Shown here one piece after another: positions 32,406-41,322 of a DNA stretch of 64,000 nucleotides. Every line of letters begins with the position of its first letter. Position 1 is the stretch's first letter. Source of the DNA: Fibrella arboris. Lineage in GTDB: Bacteria > Bacteroidota > Bacteroidia > Cytophagales > Spirosomataceae. The notes below the pieces were generated by a model. That model was not told the origin of the DNA. It worked only from the letters and a program-made list of their open reading frames with translations, and searched no databases. A program made the translations under genes and the position numbers. The stretch lies in NCBI RefSeq assembly GCF_041321095.1, contig NZ_JBGGWE010000009.1, positions 186,001 to 250,000 of the forward strand. Direction: 5' to 3'.

Positions 32406-33653
32406 TTAAAATTCCAACACCTCGTTGTCCCCGAAATTCTCGTAACTCGATGTGATGACCTGCTCGCCGGGTTGCAGGCCTTCGAGCACTTCGTAGAACT
32501 CAGGGTTTTTACGGCCCAGCGTGATGTTCCGTTTTGTGGCACGCTTACCCGAATTATCGAGTACATACACCCAGTTACCACCCGTATCGGAGAAGAACCC
32601 GCCAACGGGGAGCAGCGTAGCCTTGGCCGCTTTGCCCAGTTCCAGCCGGATGGGCGACGACTGACCGCGTTTGATGCCGGCCGGTGCCCCTTTCGGGAAG
32701 GTCATGTCCACCTCGAACCGACCATTACGAACCTCAGGATATACCCGGCTGATGCTTAGCGGAAACTCCTGCCCGTTGAATTCAAACGATCCGTTCAGGC
32801 CCGCAAACACCCGACTGATGTAATGTTCATCAACACCCACCCGCATCTTGAACCCGTTCAGGTCGTCGATCTGACCAATGTTCTGGCCCCGGTTGATGTT
32901 GCTCCCCACTTCCACATCGATGCTCGACAGCTGGCCCGATACCGGCGCTTTCACCACCAGGTTGCTCAGCGTCTCCTGCCAGAGCGCCACGTTGCGCTGG
33001 GTACGTGCCAGGGTGCCTTCCAGTTGCTGGATCTGTAGTTTCGAGTTCTCTTCCTGGTATTTCTGCGATTCGGCTTCGATCTCGCGCTGTTTCGCCAGTC
33101 GGTCATAAGCGCGTTTGGCTTTCAGGTAATCTTCTTCCGATACCACTTTATCTTTGAACAGCTTGCCCTGCCGGTCATAGGTATCTTTCGCCTGGTCGAG
33201 CTGCGCATCGATGTCGGCCAGGTTTTTCCGCAGGGCAAAGCGTTCAACGCGCAGCCGTTGCCGGGTATTTTGCAGGTCATTCACCAGTCGGTTCGCTTCC
33301 GTTTCTGATTGCAGGAAGCTCAGTTTCAGCCCCTGGTTTTCCAGTTTCAACAGCACCTGCCCTTTGGCCACCTGTACTCCGCCATCGACCAGTTTCTGGG
33401 TTACGTACCCCCCTTCGATGGCATCTAATCGGATGGTTTTCAGGGGTTGAACAACGCCCGTTACCACAATAAACTCTTCAAAAGGACCAACCGAGACAGG
33501 CGAGACAGTGATTTTTTCGCGTTCTACGTTGAGTTTCGAGCGTTTGTCGGCAAAGAAGGTTACGTAAGCAATAAGGCCAACGATCAGAATACCTCCGGCC
33601 GATAAAATAAGGCGTTGTTGGGTCCAGAAGCGTTTGGGTAAGGCGCGATCCAT
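32406..33653 (-). CDS. HlyD/MacA-type periplasmic adaptor (membrane fusion) protein
   Basis: The 415-residue protein has an N-terminal membrane anchor (about 14-32, LILSAGGILIVGLIAYVTFF) and a split lipoyl/biotinyl domain (AIEGGYVTQKLVDGGVQVAKG and VVKAPVSGQLSSIDVEVG). Between them lies a long coiled-coil hairpin (about 115-225, rich in E/K/Q), followed by beta-barrel and membrane-proximal domains. It should bridge an FtsX-type permease to an outer-membrane factor, giving a MacAB-like exporter with the ATPase downstream. The two genes are now 560 bases apart because of the inserted four-helix gene. Confidence 0.92.
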   Translation of the reverse strand: MDRALPKRFWTQQRLILSAGGILIVGLIAYVTFFADKRSKLNVEREKITVSPVSVGPFEEFIVVTGVVQPLKTIRLDAIEGGYVTQKLVDGGVQVAKGQVLLKLENQGLKLSFLQSETEANRLVNDLQNTRQRLRVERFALRKNLADIDAQLDQAKDTYDRQGKLFKDKVVSEEDYLKAKRAYDRLAKQREIEAESQKYQEENSKLQIQQLEGTLARTQRNVALWQETLSNLVVKAPVSGQLSSIDVEVGSNINRGQNIGQIDDLNGFKMRVGVDEHYISRVFAGLNGSFEFNGQEFPLSISRVYPEVRNGRFEVDMTFPKGAPAGIKRGQSSPIRLELGKAAKATLLPVGGFFSDTGGNWVYVLDNSGKRATKRNITLGRKNPEFYEVLEGLQPGEQVITSSYENFGDNEVLEF

Positions 33654-33842
33654 GAGTCAATGCGGTTAAGTACTTGGCGACGGTCGGTAACCGTCAAACT
33701 AGCTAACTGCCTATCCTAAGCCAATTGACGTGCCAAAGTACATGAAACCTTGATTATCAGCCAATTTTGGCCTTTTCACCCCCAATTCCTGTCCGCTATC
33801 GGACAAGCCTCGTCCAGATGTGGACGGGGGGTTAAGTTTACT

Positions 33843-33963
33843 GTTTACTGTTTTCAGTCTTCTGTTTACTGTTTACCGTTTTCTGTTGCGCTGCTACTCA
33901 GCAAGTACCGTGATGTAGCAGCGCAACAGAAAACGGTAAACAGAAGACTGAAAACAGTAAACT
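33843..33963. repeat. Long palindrome overlapping the nuoH stop
   Basis: The right arm at 33914-33963 is the near-exact reverse complement of the left arm at 33843-33896, which differs mainly by an extra TGTTTAC. The loop is TCAGCAAGTACCGTGATG-like, about 18 bases. The arms are built from GTTTACTG/TTCTGT words. It reaches the last bases of the nuoH stop codon and lies between two minus-strand genes; there is no T-run. Confidence 0.92.
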
Positions 33964-35048
33964 CAAATCATGAGTAGTCGCCAGATAGCGGAGATCAGGA
34001 ACAGGGCCAGGCTAATGGGGGTTAGCACTTTCCAGCAGAGGTACATCATCTGGTCGAGGCGAATTCGGGGAAGCGTCCAACGTACCCACATTTGGCCCAA
34101 AACGGCCAGTAATGCTTTGCTAATAAGCCAGAACGCACCGGTGATGTTGCCCCAGGCGGTGCCGGGTTCGCCGCTTGTCCAGTCGGCCAGGCGAAGGGGG
34201 CCAAGGTTAGGCAGGGGGGTGTTCCAGCTGCCGAGAAAGAGAATAGCCCCCAGGAAGGAGACCAGCAGCATCATGGCGTATTCCGACAGAAACAGCAATG
34301 CCCAACGCATGCCCGAGTATTCTGTCTGAAAACCGGATACGATCTCTGACTCCCCTTCCGGCAAATCGAACGGCGCGCGGTTGGATTCGGCCAGTGTGCA
34401 GATGAAGAAAATAACGTAGGCGATGAGCAGGAACGGATTGCGCAGGATGTTCCACGAAAAAACCCCACCCCAGTCGGTCACGTCGATCCCCAGCGCCCGA
34501 ATGCCGAACAGGTAATTGGTTTGCGCCGTATAAATGCCCTGCTGAAAACTAAGTTCCTGCAGGTTCAGCGTTTGCCCGATCATGACGGCGCAGAGGATGG
34601 TGAGGCCCAGCGGAATTTCATAGGAAACGATCTGCGCCACCGACCGGATAGCCCCGAAGAGCGAGTATTTATTGTTCGACGCCCAACCCGCCATCAGAAT
34701 ACCGACGACCTCAAACGACAGCACAGCCATGAGGTAAAACACGCCTACTGCCGCGCCGGACCCCTGCAAATCGGGCGTGAGCGGCAGCACCGCATAGGCC
34801 GCAAATACCGACGCAAAGATGACCGCCGGAGCCAGCAAAAACAGCCGCCGGTCGGCCGCGCGGGGCACAATATCCTCTTTCTGAAGTAGTTTCAGCAAGT
34901 CGGCGAAAAGCTGAAGCAGGCCCCATTTGCCCACCTCCATTGGCCCAAGCCGGTCCTGGATAAAGGCCGACACTTTCCGTTCGGAATACACGCCCACCAC
35001 CACAAAACCGGTAGCAAGCAGAAGGCAGATAGGCAGAGCGAGCAGCAA
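33963..35048 (-). CDS. nuoH: NADH-quinone oxidoreductase subunit H
   Basis: The 361-residue protein has about eight membrane helices and the NuoH landmarks YSERKVSAFIQDRLGP, GLLQLFADLLKLLQKED, ASNNKYSLFGAIRSVAQ, SYEIPLGL and the quinone-site loop ESNRAPFDLPEGESEIVSGF. It is a membrane subunit of respiratory complex I at the quinone end. No other nuo gene is seen next to it: the flanks are a plug protein and an export adaptor, so it is an isolated copy. All key motifs are intact. Confidence 0.95.
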   Translation of the reverse strand: MLLALPICLLLATGFVVVGVYSERKVSAFIQDRLGPMEVGKWGLLQLFADLLKLLQKEDIVPRAADRRLFLLAPAVIFASVFAAYAVLPLTPDLQGSGAAVGVFYLMAVLSFEVVGILMAGWASNNKYSLFGAIRSVAQIVSYEIPLGLTILCAVMIGQTLNLQELSFQQGIYTAQTNYLFGIRALGIDVTDWGGVFSWNILRNPFLLIAYVIFFICTLAESNRAPFDLPEGESEIVSGFQTEYSGMRWALLFLSEYAMMLLVSFLGAILFLGSWNTPLPNLGPLRLADWTSGEPGTAWGNITGAFWLISKALLAVLGQMWVRWTLPRIRLDQMMYLCWKVLTPISLALFLISAIWRLLMI

Positions 35049-35200
35049 AACAGTACAGAGAGTTTACCCCGCCAGGCAGGGTTGGTGTATGGCCGCAAAG
35101 GTAAGGGTTCGGTACCGAACGCCATGCCACCAGCCCCAGTGGCTGCACAACTCTGGTTTGGAACGCCAACCGGTAGGGATGCATACGCCCTTTTTATGAA

Positions 35201-35231
35201 TAGAGCGATAAGGTCTTTCCTGATCGCTCTA
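35201..35231. terminator. Hairpin downstream of the MG2/plug gene
   Basis: TAGAGCGAT / ATCGCTCTA, a 9-bp stem with a 13-base loop, lies 10 bases past the stop of the minus-strand gene at 35242. There is no clear T-run, so termination is only plausible. Confidence 0.5.
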
Positions 35232-35241
35232 AATTACTACC

Positions 35242-37752
35242 CTACTCTACCTTCATCGTACCGTCGACGTATCCGGGCTGGCCGGTTTTGGTGGCGCCTT
35301 CTACGACAAAACGGAGGGTGGTTTTGGCGTCGGAAGCGAAGAACGACGTGGTGGCTTTTCCGGTGGCGTCTGTGCGAATGGTAGGCGCCCAGAACAGCGT
35401 GGCCCGGTAGTCGGGGCGAACGCGCTCATCGGGGGTGGCAGCGTCGAAGCGGGGAGCGTAGAATTGGCGTTGGGGGGCATACCCCACCACCTTCTCGATC
35501 AGCACACCGGGAGCCGCCGGCATTTTGGAATAGTCCTGTTTGGCCGCGCCACCCCGCTTGGTAATGACGTTGATCACACTGCTGGCACCAAGTACCGACG
35601 CCCCTGCACCTTTCAGCACGTCGATGTTGGCAACAGTCTGGGGCGGAATATTGGCAATTGCCTGAATATCAGAGCGCATCCCGTCGAGCATAAACATGGG
35701 CGCACTGTTCCGAACCGTAACCGAGGGCGTAGGGCCGCCGCCAGTCACCTGCACACCCGCAATACGCCGCAGCAAATCAAACACCGACGTTTGCCCCGCC
35801 GCCATCATATCGTCAACCACCAGCGTATTATCGGGCGTACCGTACATCGATCGCTGCTGGGCATAGGGGTCGGCTTTCTTGCCCTTCACCGTCACCGTCT
35901 GTAGTTGAATCTCGTTGTTGAGGCTGATCTGCCGTTCAATGTCGAGGTAGGCTTTTTGTCGTTTCAGTAGTTCGGCCAGTTGTTCGTAATCGATAGCCAG
36001 GGGCGACAACGGCGGCCGTACCAGACGTACCTGCGGCGAGTATAGCTTGTCGAGCACCACGTTGAAATTGTGGCTCGTTCCGCGCGAGGCCTGAATAAAC
36101 ACGGTGTTGGTGTCGATCAGGGTCATGCCGTGCAGGAAGAAGCGCCCCTCCTGGTCGGCCGTGACCATGCCTGTTTCCCGGCTGCTATCTTTGCGGCTGC
36201 GCATCACCAACAGTTCCGTGCCGGGCGCCGGAACCCTCGACGTGCCCTGATACACCGTGCCCGTGAGCGTAAGGCTCGTATCGACCAGGAAGCGGGTAGG
36301 CGGATACGTATTCGCCAGAATTTTTTCCCACGTAAACCGACGCCAGCCCTGGGTCATCATCAACAGGTCGAGCTTGACGAGTCGGTCGGTTTTCGACTGA
36401 TCGAAGTAATAGCCCGGTTGTTCAACGTACCCCGCCAGCTCGGACGTAAGCAACAAAAACGACACCAGCGACCGACCATTTGGCCGAAAAGCAGGCTGCT
36501 GACGCGTATCTGTTACAGCCAGCGACAAATTGGCCGCTACGGGAGCCCCTTCGGCATTGGTAGCCGTCACGGTCAGGTCTACACGCTGCCGAACGCCCAC
36601 GCTGGTGCGGGTTGGTTTCACCGTCAGTTTAAGCACTTCGTTATGGTCTGAATAGGCCAGCCGCTCGCTCACGGGCTTTCCTTTCTCATCAAACAGCGTG
36701 ATCTGCACAATTCCCTGCGGGCATTTATTCCGGGGAATAGCCACCAGGAAGCGGGGGCGGTTCGTAGGCGCTTTGGCAGCATATACCACGGCCCCGTTTA
36801 CCTGGGCCACAATAGAGAGCATGGGTTGTGCAGTGGCCGGCCCTGCCGCCGCGCCGGGACTGGTTGCGCCAGCGGCGGCTGTTGCCTCGCCCGAAACGGG
36901 TAAGTTATGCATCACGAACACCCGGATGTTTTCTTTGTTGGTCAGGTTATCGACCTGTAGAATGTAGCCGGTGTTTTGCGGCGCTGGCAACGGAAAGGCC
37001 GAATAGGTGTCGCCATCTTTCATACGAACATAGGCCGTGTAGGTCTGCCCGGCCTCGGGGGTCAGGGGGAAAGCCCCCATCCCCAGATGCTGACTTGCAA
37101 AGCCCGCCACGGTGTCTTTTCGGGCGTTGAGCACGTACCCCGCTACATCGATACCGATACCAGCCGAATTAATGGCCTTGAACGCCATCCGGCCGGGGAG
37201 CCCCACCACCCAGTGGCCGCTTTCAGGCAAAAATTGCACGTCGGTTTTCGTTGAAGCGGTTCCCAGCTGAGGCGCAGGTGGGGCGCTGGGTTTCACCACT
37301 TCAATCACCTGGTTAAAATACCATTCCTCCGAAAAGTTGCGCATCCAGCTAGTGTAGGCCCGCAGCGTGTATCGCCCCGTCGAGAGGGTGTCGGGGAGCG
37401 TCAGATAACCATCCCCATAGCCCCCTTTTGAGCGGATGCGCGTGTCGAGCAGGATTTTCCGGCCGTTGGAACTAACCAGATCAATCCAGACAGAACCGCT
37501 GGTGGAATCGGCCCCGTGATTCTCACCGTAGAACAGGTAGCTCTTCATCCAGATCGTTTCGCCGGGCAGGTACGCCACCCGGTCTGTATGCAGGTACACT
37601 TTCTCGTAAGGAAACTGCCCGGTGTACCGGTTGAAACTTTCCAGAATACGACTCAGTGGGTCATCCTCGGCAACTCGAAGCGCCGTGAGCGCAACGAGCA
37701 TGATAGCGATCGGATAGCTTGAACGGAGGTAACGGCGAAAATCAGAACGCAT
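35242..37752 (-). CDS. MG2-type and TonB-receptor plug domain protein, paralogue A
   Basis: The protein has about 836 residues from ATG 37752 (a GTG four codons earlier is the alternative), with a membrane-targeting N-terminus (SSYPIAIMLVALTAL). It begins with a macroglobulin-type MG2 segment (EKVYLHTDRVAYLPGETIWMK), followed by beta domains. A TonB-receptor plug domain is near the C-terminus (VFDLLRRIAGVQVTGG, PMFMLDGMRSDI, NIDVLKGAGASVLGA), but no 22-strand barrel follows. It cannot be a transporter itself; it is probably a periplasmic or outer-membrane partner of unknown role. It is a tandem paralogue of the next gene. Confidence 0.88.
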   Translation of the reverse strand: MRSDFRRYLRSSYPIAIMLVALTALRVAEDDPLSRILESFNRYTGQFPYEKVYLHTDRVAYLPGETIWMKSYLFYGENHGADSTSGSVWIDLVSSNGRKILLDTRIRSKGGYGDGYLTLPDTLSTGRYTLRAYTSWMRNFSEEWYFNQVIEVVKPSAPPAPQLGTASTKTDVQFLPESGHWVVGLPGRMAFKAINSAGIGIDVAGYVLNARKDTVAGFASQHLGMGAFPLTPEAGQTYTAYVRMKDGDTYSAFPLPAPQNTGYILQVDNLTNKENIRVFVMHNLPVSGEATAAAGATSPGAAAGPATAQPMLSIVAQVNGAVVYAAKAPTNRPRFLVAIPRNKCPQGIVQITLFDEKGKPVSERLAYSDHNEVLKLTVKPTRTSVGVRQRVDLTVTATNAEGAPVAANLSLAVTDTRQQPAFRPNGRSLVSFLLLTSELAGYVEQPGYYFDQSKTDRLVKLDLLMMTQGWRRFTWEKILANTYPPTRFLVDTSLTLTGTVYQGTSRVPAPGTELLVMRSRKDSSRETGMVTADQEGRFFLHGMTLIDTNTVFIQASRGTSHNFNVVLDKLYSPQVRLVRPPLSPLAIDYEQLAELLKRQKAYLDIERQISLNNEIQLQTVTVKGKKADPYAQQRSMYGTPDNTLVVDDMMAAGQTSVFDLLRRIAGVQVTGGGPTPSVTVRNSAPMFMLDGMRSDIQAIANIPPQTVANIDVLKGAGASVLGASSVINVITKRGGAAKQDYSKMPAAPGVLIEKVVGYAPQRQFYAPRFDAATPDERVRPDYRATLFWAPTIRTDATGKATTSFFASDAKTTLRFVVEGATKTGQPGYVDGTMKVE

Positions 37753-37886
37753 ACGGTGGAGCACTTTTTAGCAAGGTCAATACACAACAAAAATACGTCA
37801 ATTCAACCAATCGAACCGATGGAGCCATTGGTCATAAACCAGACTTTAATCTGTGGGCGGGCAGAAACGAAAGTCCTGCTTACACC

Positions 37887-40403
37887 TTATTCTACCTTTA
37901 TCGTAGACGCTGCATGGCCTGGCTGCCCGGCGGCGGTTGCACCTTCCAGCACCAGTTGCAGGGTCGACTGGGCATCCGACGTGTAGAAAGACACCGTGGC
38001 CTTACCCGCCGCATCGGTTCGGAGGCGAGGTGCCCAGAACAGGGTAGCCCGGTAATCGGGACGTACTTTCTCTTCGGGCGTGGGCTTGTCATACCGTGGG
38101 GCATAGAAAGTCCGCTTCGGCGCAAACCCAACTACTTTTTCAACCCGCACGCCCGGCACCACTTTATTGACGTAATCATTTGTTTCACCGCCCCGTTTCA
38201 TGATGACGTTGATGCCGCCCCCGGCGCCGCGCGAACCAAGCAGCGCCGCACTCGCCCCTTTGATGACATCGATATAGGCTACATCACTGGGCATGATGCT
38301 GGAGATAGCCGATTTGTCGACGGGCATGCCATCAATCATAAACAAAGGCTCAATGACGCCCGAGAAATTGGCCGCCCCCCGAATTTGTACCGTTGGGCTC
38401 AGTCCTCCACCCGATACCTGCACACCGGCCACCCGACTGCGCAGAATATCGAATATCGTCAGGGCACCGGCCGCGTTCATCTCATCTACCTTAAGGCTTA
38501 CATCGGCATTGCTGAATATACCCCGCTGCGTAGCATAGGGGTCGACCCGTCTGGCCTTCACCACTACTGTCTGCAACTGAACTTCCCGGTTACGTCTGAT
38601 CTGGGCCTCAATAGCCGCGTATTCGCCTTGTCGCTTCAAAAATTCGGCTAATGCAGCATAAGCCAAATCCGTGGGCATCAACGGGGGGCGCACAACCCGG
38701 ATCTGTGGGGTAAACAGTTTATCGATCGTGATCGAGAAGTTGCGGCCACCGTTGGCCTTTAGGGCCTGTACCAGCACCGTAGTGGTATCGATCAGGTTAG
38801 CATTATTCAGAAAGAATCGGCCCTTTTCATCCGAGCTCAGGCTATATAAATCCTGCGTTGAGTCTTTCCGCTGCACCATAATCGTTAATGGCACACTGGG
38901 GGCTGGCTCACGTGATGTTCCCCGAAATACGGTTCCCGACAGGGTCAGGCCGGGGTCGAACAGGTAGCGGGCAGGGGGCAGTGAATCCACCAGTACGGCC
39001 TCCCAGCTGATGCGCCGCCAACCCTGGGTCATCAGCAGCAAGTCGAGCCTGGCCAGCCGGTCAGTTTGCTGCGGGTCGACATAATAACCCGGCTGTTCAA
39101 CGTACCCGGTCAGATCGGACGTGAGCAGCAGATACGAGGGCAGCGACTGGGCGAATGGCTTCGGTTGCGGTTGCTGGGCCAGGTCGGTCACAGCCAGTGA
39201 CAGGTCGGCCACGACAGGCTTGCCGCCCGCGTCGGTAGCCGTCACCGTCAGGTCAACGCGTTTTCGGGGTCCGCTAACCGGTGTATTCGCTGTAACCGAC
39301 AGATTGAGCAAGTCCTGACGGTCTGAATAAACCAGTCGTTCGCAAACAGGTTTACCCGCCGGGTCGAGCAGGGTTATCTGTACAATTCCTTCCGGGCACT
39401 TATCGCGGGGGACCGATACCATGAACTGCTTCCGGCTGGCAGGCCCTCTCAGCGCCAGAACAGGTTGCCCGTTTACCTGTGTCAGGACCGTGAGTCTGGC
39501 CACGGCTGTGCCCGATGCCGGCGCAGCCGTGGCAGGCATCGTATTCCCCACAAACACCCGGATATTGTCTTTGTTGCTCAGGTTGTCGACCTGAAGCGTG
39601 TAGCCTGTGCTCATGGGAGCAGGCATCGTGTAGGATGTGTATCCCGATGTGCCAGGTATCTGCGCAAAAGCCAGGTACGTTTCCCCCGCTTCAGGCACCA
39701 GCGGGAACGTACCCATGCCCAGGTGCTGACTCCGAAATCCCACCACCGTATCTTTCCGGCTGTTGAGCACAAAGCCCGTCACATCGACCCCTACGCCTGC
39801 TGCGTTAACGGCTTTGAACGCCACCCGACTGGCTATGCCCGCTACGAGCTGACCACCTTCCGGCAGAAACTGCACATCGGGTGGCGTTTGCTCAACAGAC
39901 AAACCGCCCATGTCTGCCGATGCACCGTTTGGCGCGACGGTACGCACAACATTGATGGCTTTGTTGAAGTACCATTCTTCCGAAAAATTACGCATCCATC
40001 CGGTGTAGGCCCGCAGGATATATCGGCCCATCGGCAGGGAATCGGGCAGGGTCAGGTAGCCTTCGCCATACCCTTCTGTTGACGGGAAACGGGTATCGAG
40101 CATAATCTTCTTCCCGTTGGGGCTCACCAGATCGACCAGCATGGTGCCACTGCTGGAGTCGGCTCCCCGGCTGGCCCCGTAGAATAGATAGCTCTTCAAC
40201 CATATTGTTTCGCCAGCCAGGTACGTTGTACGGTCAGTGTGCAGGTACACTTTTTCGTGCGGGTACTGCTGCTCGTAGGCTCTGATCCGGGTCAGTACCC
40301 ACTCCAACGGATCGTCTGCCGTTCCGCGCCAGGCAGCCAGCATGGTAACCGACAACAGTAACAGGATAAACAGAAGCCCTTTATAGATTGGTTGCTGAGA
40401 CAT
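37887..40403 (-). CDS. MG2-type and TonB-receptor plug domain protein, paralogue B
   Basis: This 838-residue protein has the same architecture as its downstream neighbour: an N-terminal signal anchor (GLLFILLLLSVTMLAAW), MG2-like start EKVYLHTDRTTYLAGETIWLK, and a plug domain (IFDILRSRVAGVQVSGGG, PLFMIDGMPVDKSAI, YIDVIKGASAALLGS) ahead of a short tail (TFYAPRYDKPTPEEKVRPDY, close to the tail of paralogue A). The two genes are 134 bases apart in the same direction and arose by tandem duplication; the plug loops are the most diverged parts. Confidence 0.88.
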   Translation of the reverse strand: MSQQPIYKGLLFILLLLSVTMLAAWRGTADDPLEWVLTRIRAYEQQYPHEKVYLHTDRTTYLAGETIWLKSYLFYGASRGADSSSGTMLVDLVSPNGKKIMLDTRFPSTEGYGEGYLTLPDSLPMGRYILRAYTGWMRNFSEEWYFNKAINVVRTVAPNGASADMGGLSVEQTPPDVQFLPEGGQLVAGIASRVAFKAVNAAGVGVDVTGFVLNSRKDTVVGFRSQHLGMGTFPLVPEAGETYLAFAQIPGTSGYTSYTMPAPMSTGYTLQVDNLSNKDNIRVFVGNTMPATAAPASGTAVARLTVLTQVNGQPVLALRGPASRKQFMVSVPRDKCPEGIVQITLLDPAGKPVCERLVYSDRQDLLNLSVTANTPVSGPRKRVDLTVTATDAGGKPVVADLSLAVTDLAQQPQPKPFAQSLPSYLLLTSDLTGYVEQPGYYVDPQQTDRLARLDLLLMTQGWRRISWEAVLVDSLPPARYLFDPGLTLSGTVFRGTSREPAPSVPLTIMVQRKDSTQDLYSLSSDEKGRFFLNNANLIDTTTVLVQALKANGGRNFSITIDKLFTPQIRVVRPPLMPTDLAYAALAEFLKRQGEYAAIEAQIRRNREVQLQTVVVKARRVDPYATQRGIFSNADVSLKVDEMNAAGALTIFDILRSRVAGVQVSGGGLSPTVQIRGAANFSGVIEPLFMIDGMPVDKSAISSIMPSDVAYIDVIKGASAALLGSRGAGGGINVIMKRGGETNDYVNKVVPGVRVEKVVGFAPKRTFYAPRYDKPTPEEKVRPDYRATLFWAPRLRTDAAGKATVSFYTSDAQSTLQLVLEGATAAGQPGHAASTIKVE

Positions 40404-40512
40404 GATTGCTGGTATATTTTCGTTTTCGGTGACGCCAATGGCTGGGTTGGCCCGGAGGGGAAATTAGCGAAAATGCGCCGAATGATTCTACAAATGCTTT
40501 CATCAAACACAA

Positions 40513-41163
40513 ATGAATAGTTTCGGTCTAAAAACGGCGTTAGTAGTAGGAGCAACTGGCCTGATCGGCGACATCCTGACGCACCGCCTTGTTGAGTCAA
40601 CAGCCTACGACCGCGTTCAGGTCCTTACCCGTAAGCCACTAACCTGGCAGCATCCCCGACTACAGGAGGTTCCATTCGACTTCGATCATCCTAATGGCTT
40701 GCTGGTCCGGGCCGATGATATTTTCTGTTGCCTCGGTACCACCATCAAAAAAGCGGGCTCGAAAGACGCTTTTCGCAAAGTTGACTATCAGTACCCGCTC
40801 GACATTGCCCGGCTAGGGCTGGAGAACGGTGCGTCACAGTTCGCCATCGTCACGGCGATGGGTGCCAGTTCGTCCTCGTCAATTTTCTACAACCAGGTAA
40901 AAGGCGATGTAGAGCGCGACCTCACGGCCCTGAATTACCCTACCCTACTGATCTTCCGGCCGTCGCTGCTTTTGGGCGATCGGGGCGAGAAACGATTGGG
41001 CGAACGCATCGGTAGCGGTGTCATGCGTCTGGTTGCCCCGCTGATCCCCGCCAAATATAAAGCCATCGACGCCGAAAAAGTAGCCAACGCCATGCTGGCA
41101 GCCATGCAGCAGCAACGCACTGGCCAGCACATCTTCCAGTCAGACGAGTTGCAGCGGTATTAA
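40513..41163 (+). CDS. NAD(P)-binding Rossmann-fold oxidoreductase (HTATIP2-like)
   Basis: The 216-residue protein has an N-terminal dinucleotide-binding loop (ALVVGATGLIGDILTHRL). The rest is an atypical short-chain dehydrogenase (CLGTTIKKAGSKDAFRKVDYQY, VTAMGASSSSSIFYNQVKG with Tyr and Lys in a YxxxK-like position, IFRPSLLLGDR). It resembles the HTATIP2/YwnB-type subgroup, whose substrate is unknown. It is transcribed divergently from the plug paralogues. Confidence 0.9.
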   Translation: MNSFGLKTALVVGATGLIGDILTHRLVESTAYDRVQVLTRKPLTWQHPRLQEVPFDFDHPNGLLVRADDIFCCLGTTIKKAGSKDAFRKVDYQYPLDIARLGLENGASQFAIVTAMGASSSSSIFYNQVKGDVERDLTALNYPTLLIFRPSLLLGDRGEKRLGERIGSGVMRLVAPLIPAKYKAIDAEKVANAMLAAMQQQRTGQHIFQSDELQRY

Positions 41164-41322
41164 TAAACTGCTGGTGTCTTACCTTGTCATATGCTGCCTC
41201 TCGGGACGGGTCGCTTTGTAAAGAGCATCAATGGCATTGCTGACGTACCTGGAGCACAGCGTAATAAACCGGACCAATTTCGAGATTGACCTCTCCCGCC
41301 TGCTGTAATAAGCGATGTCTTA

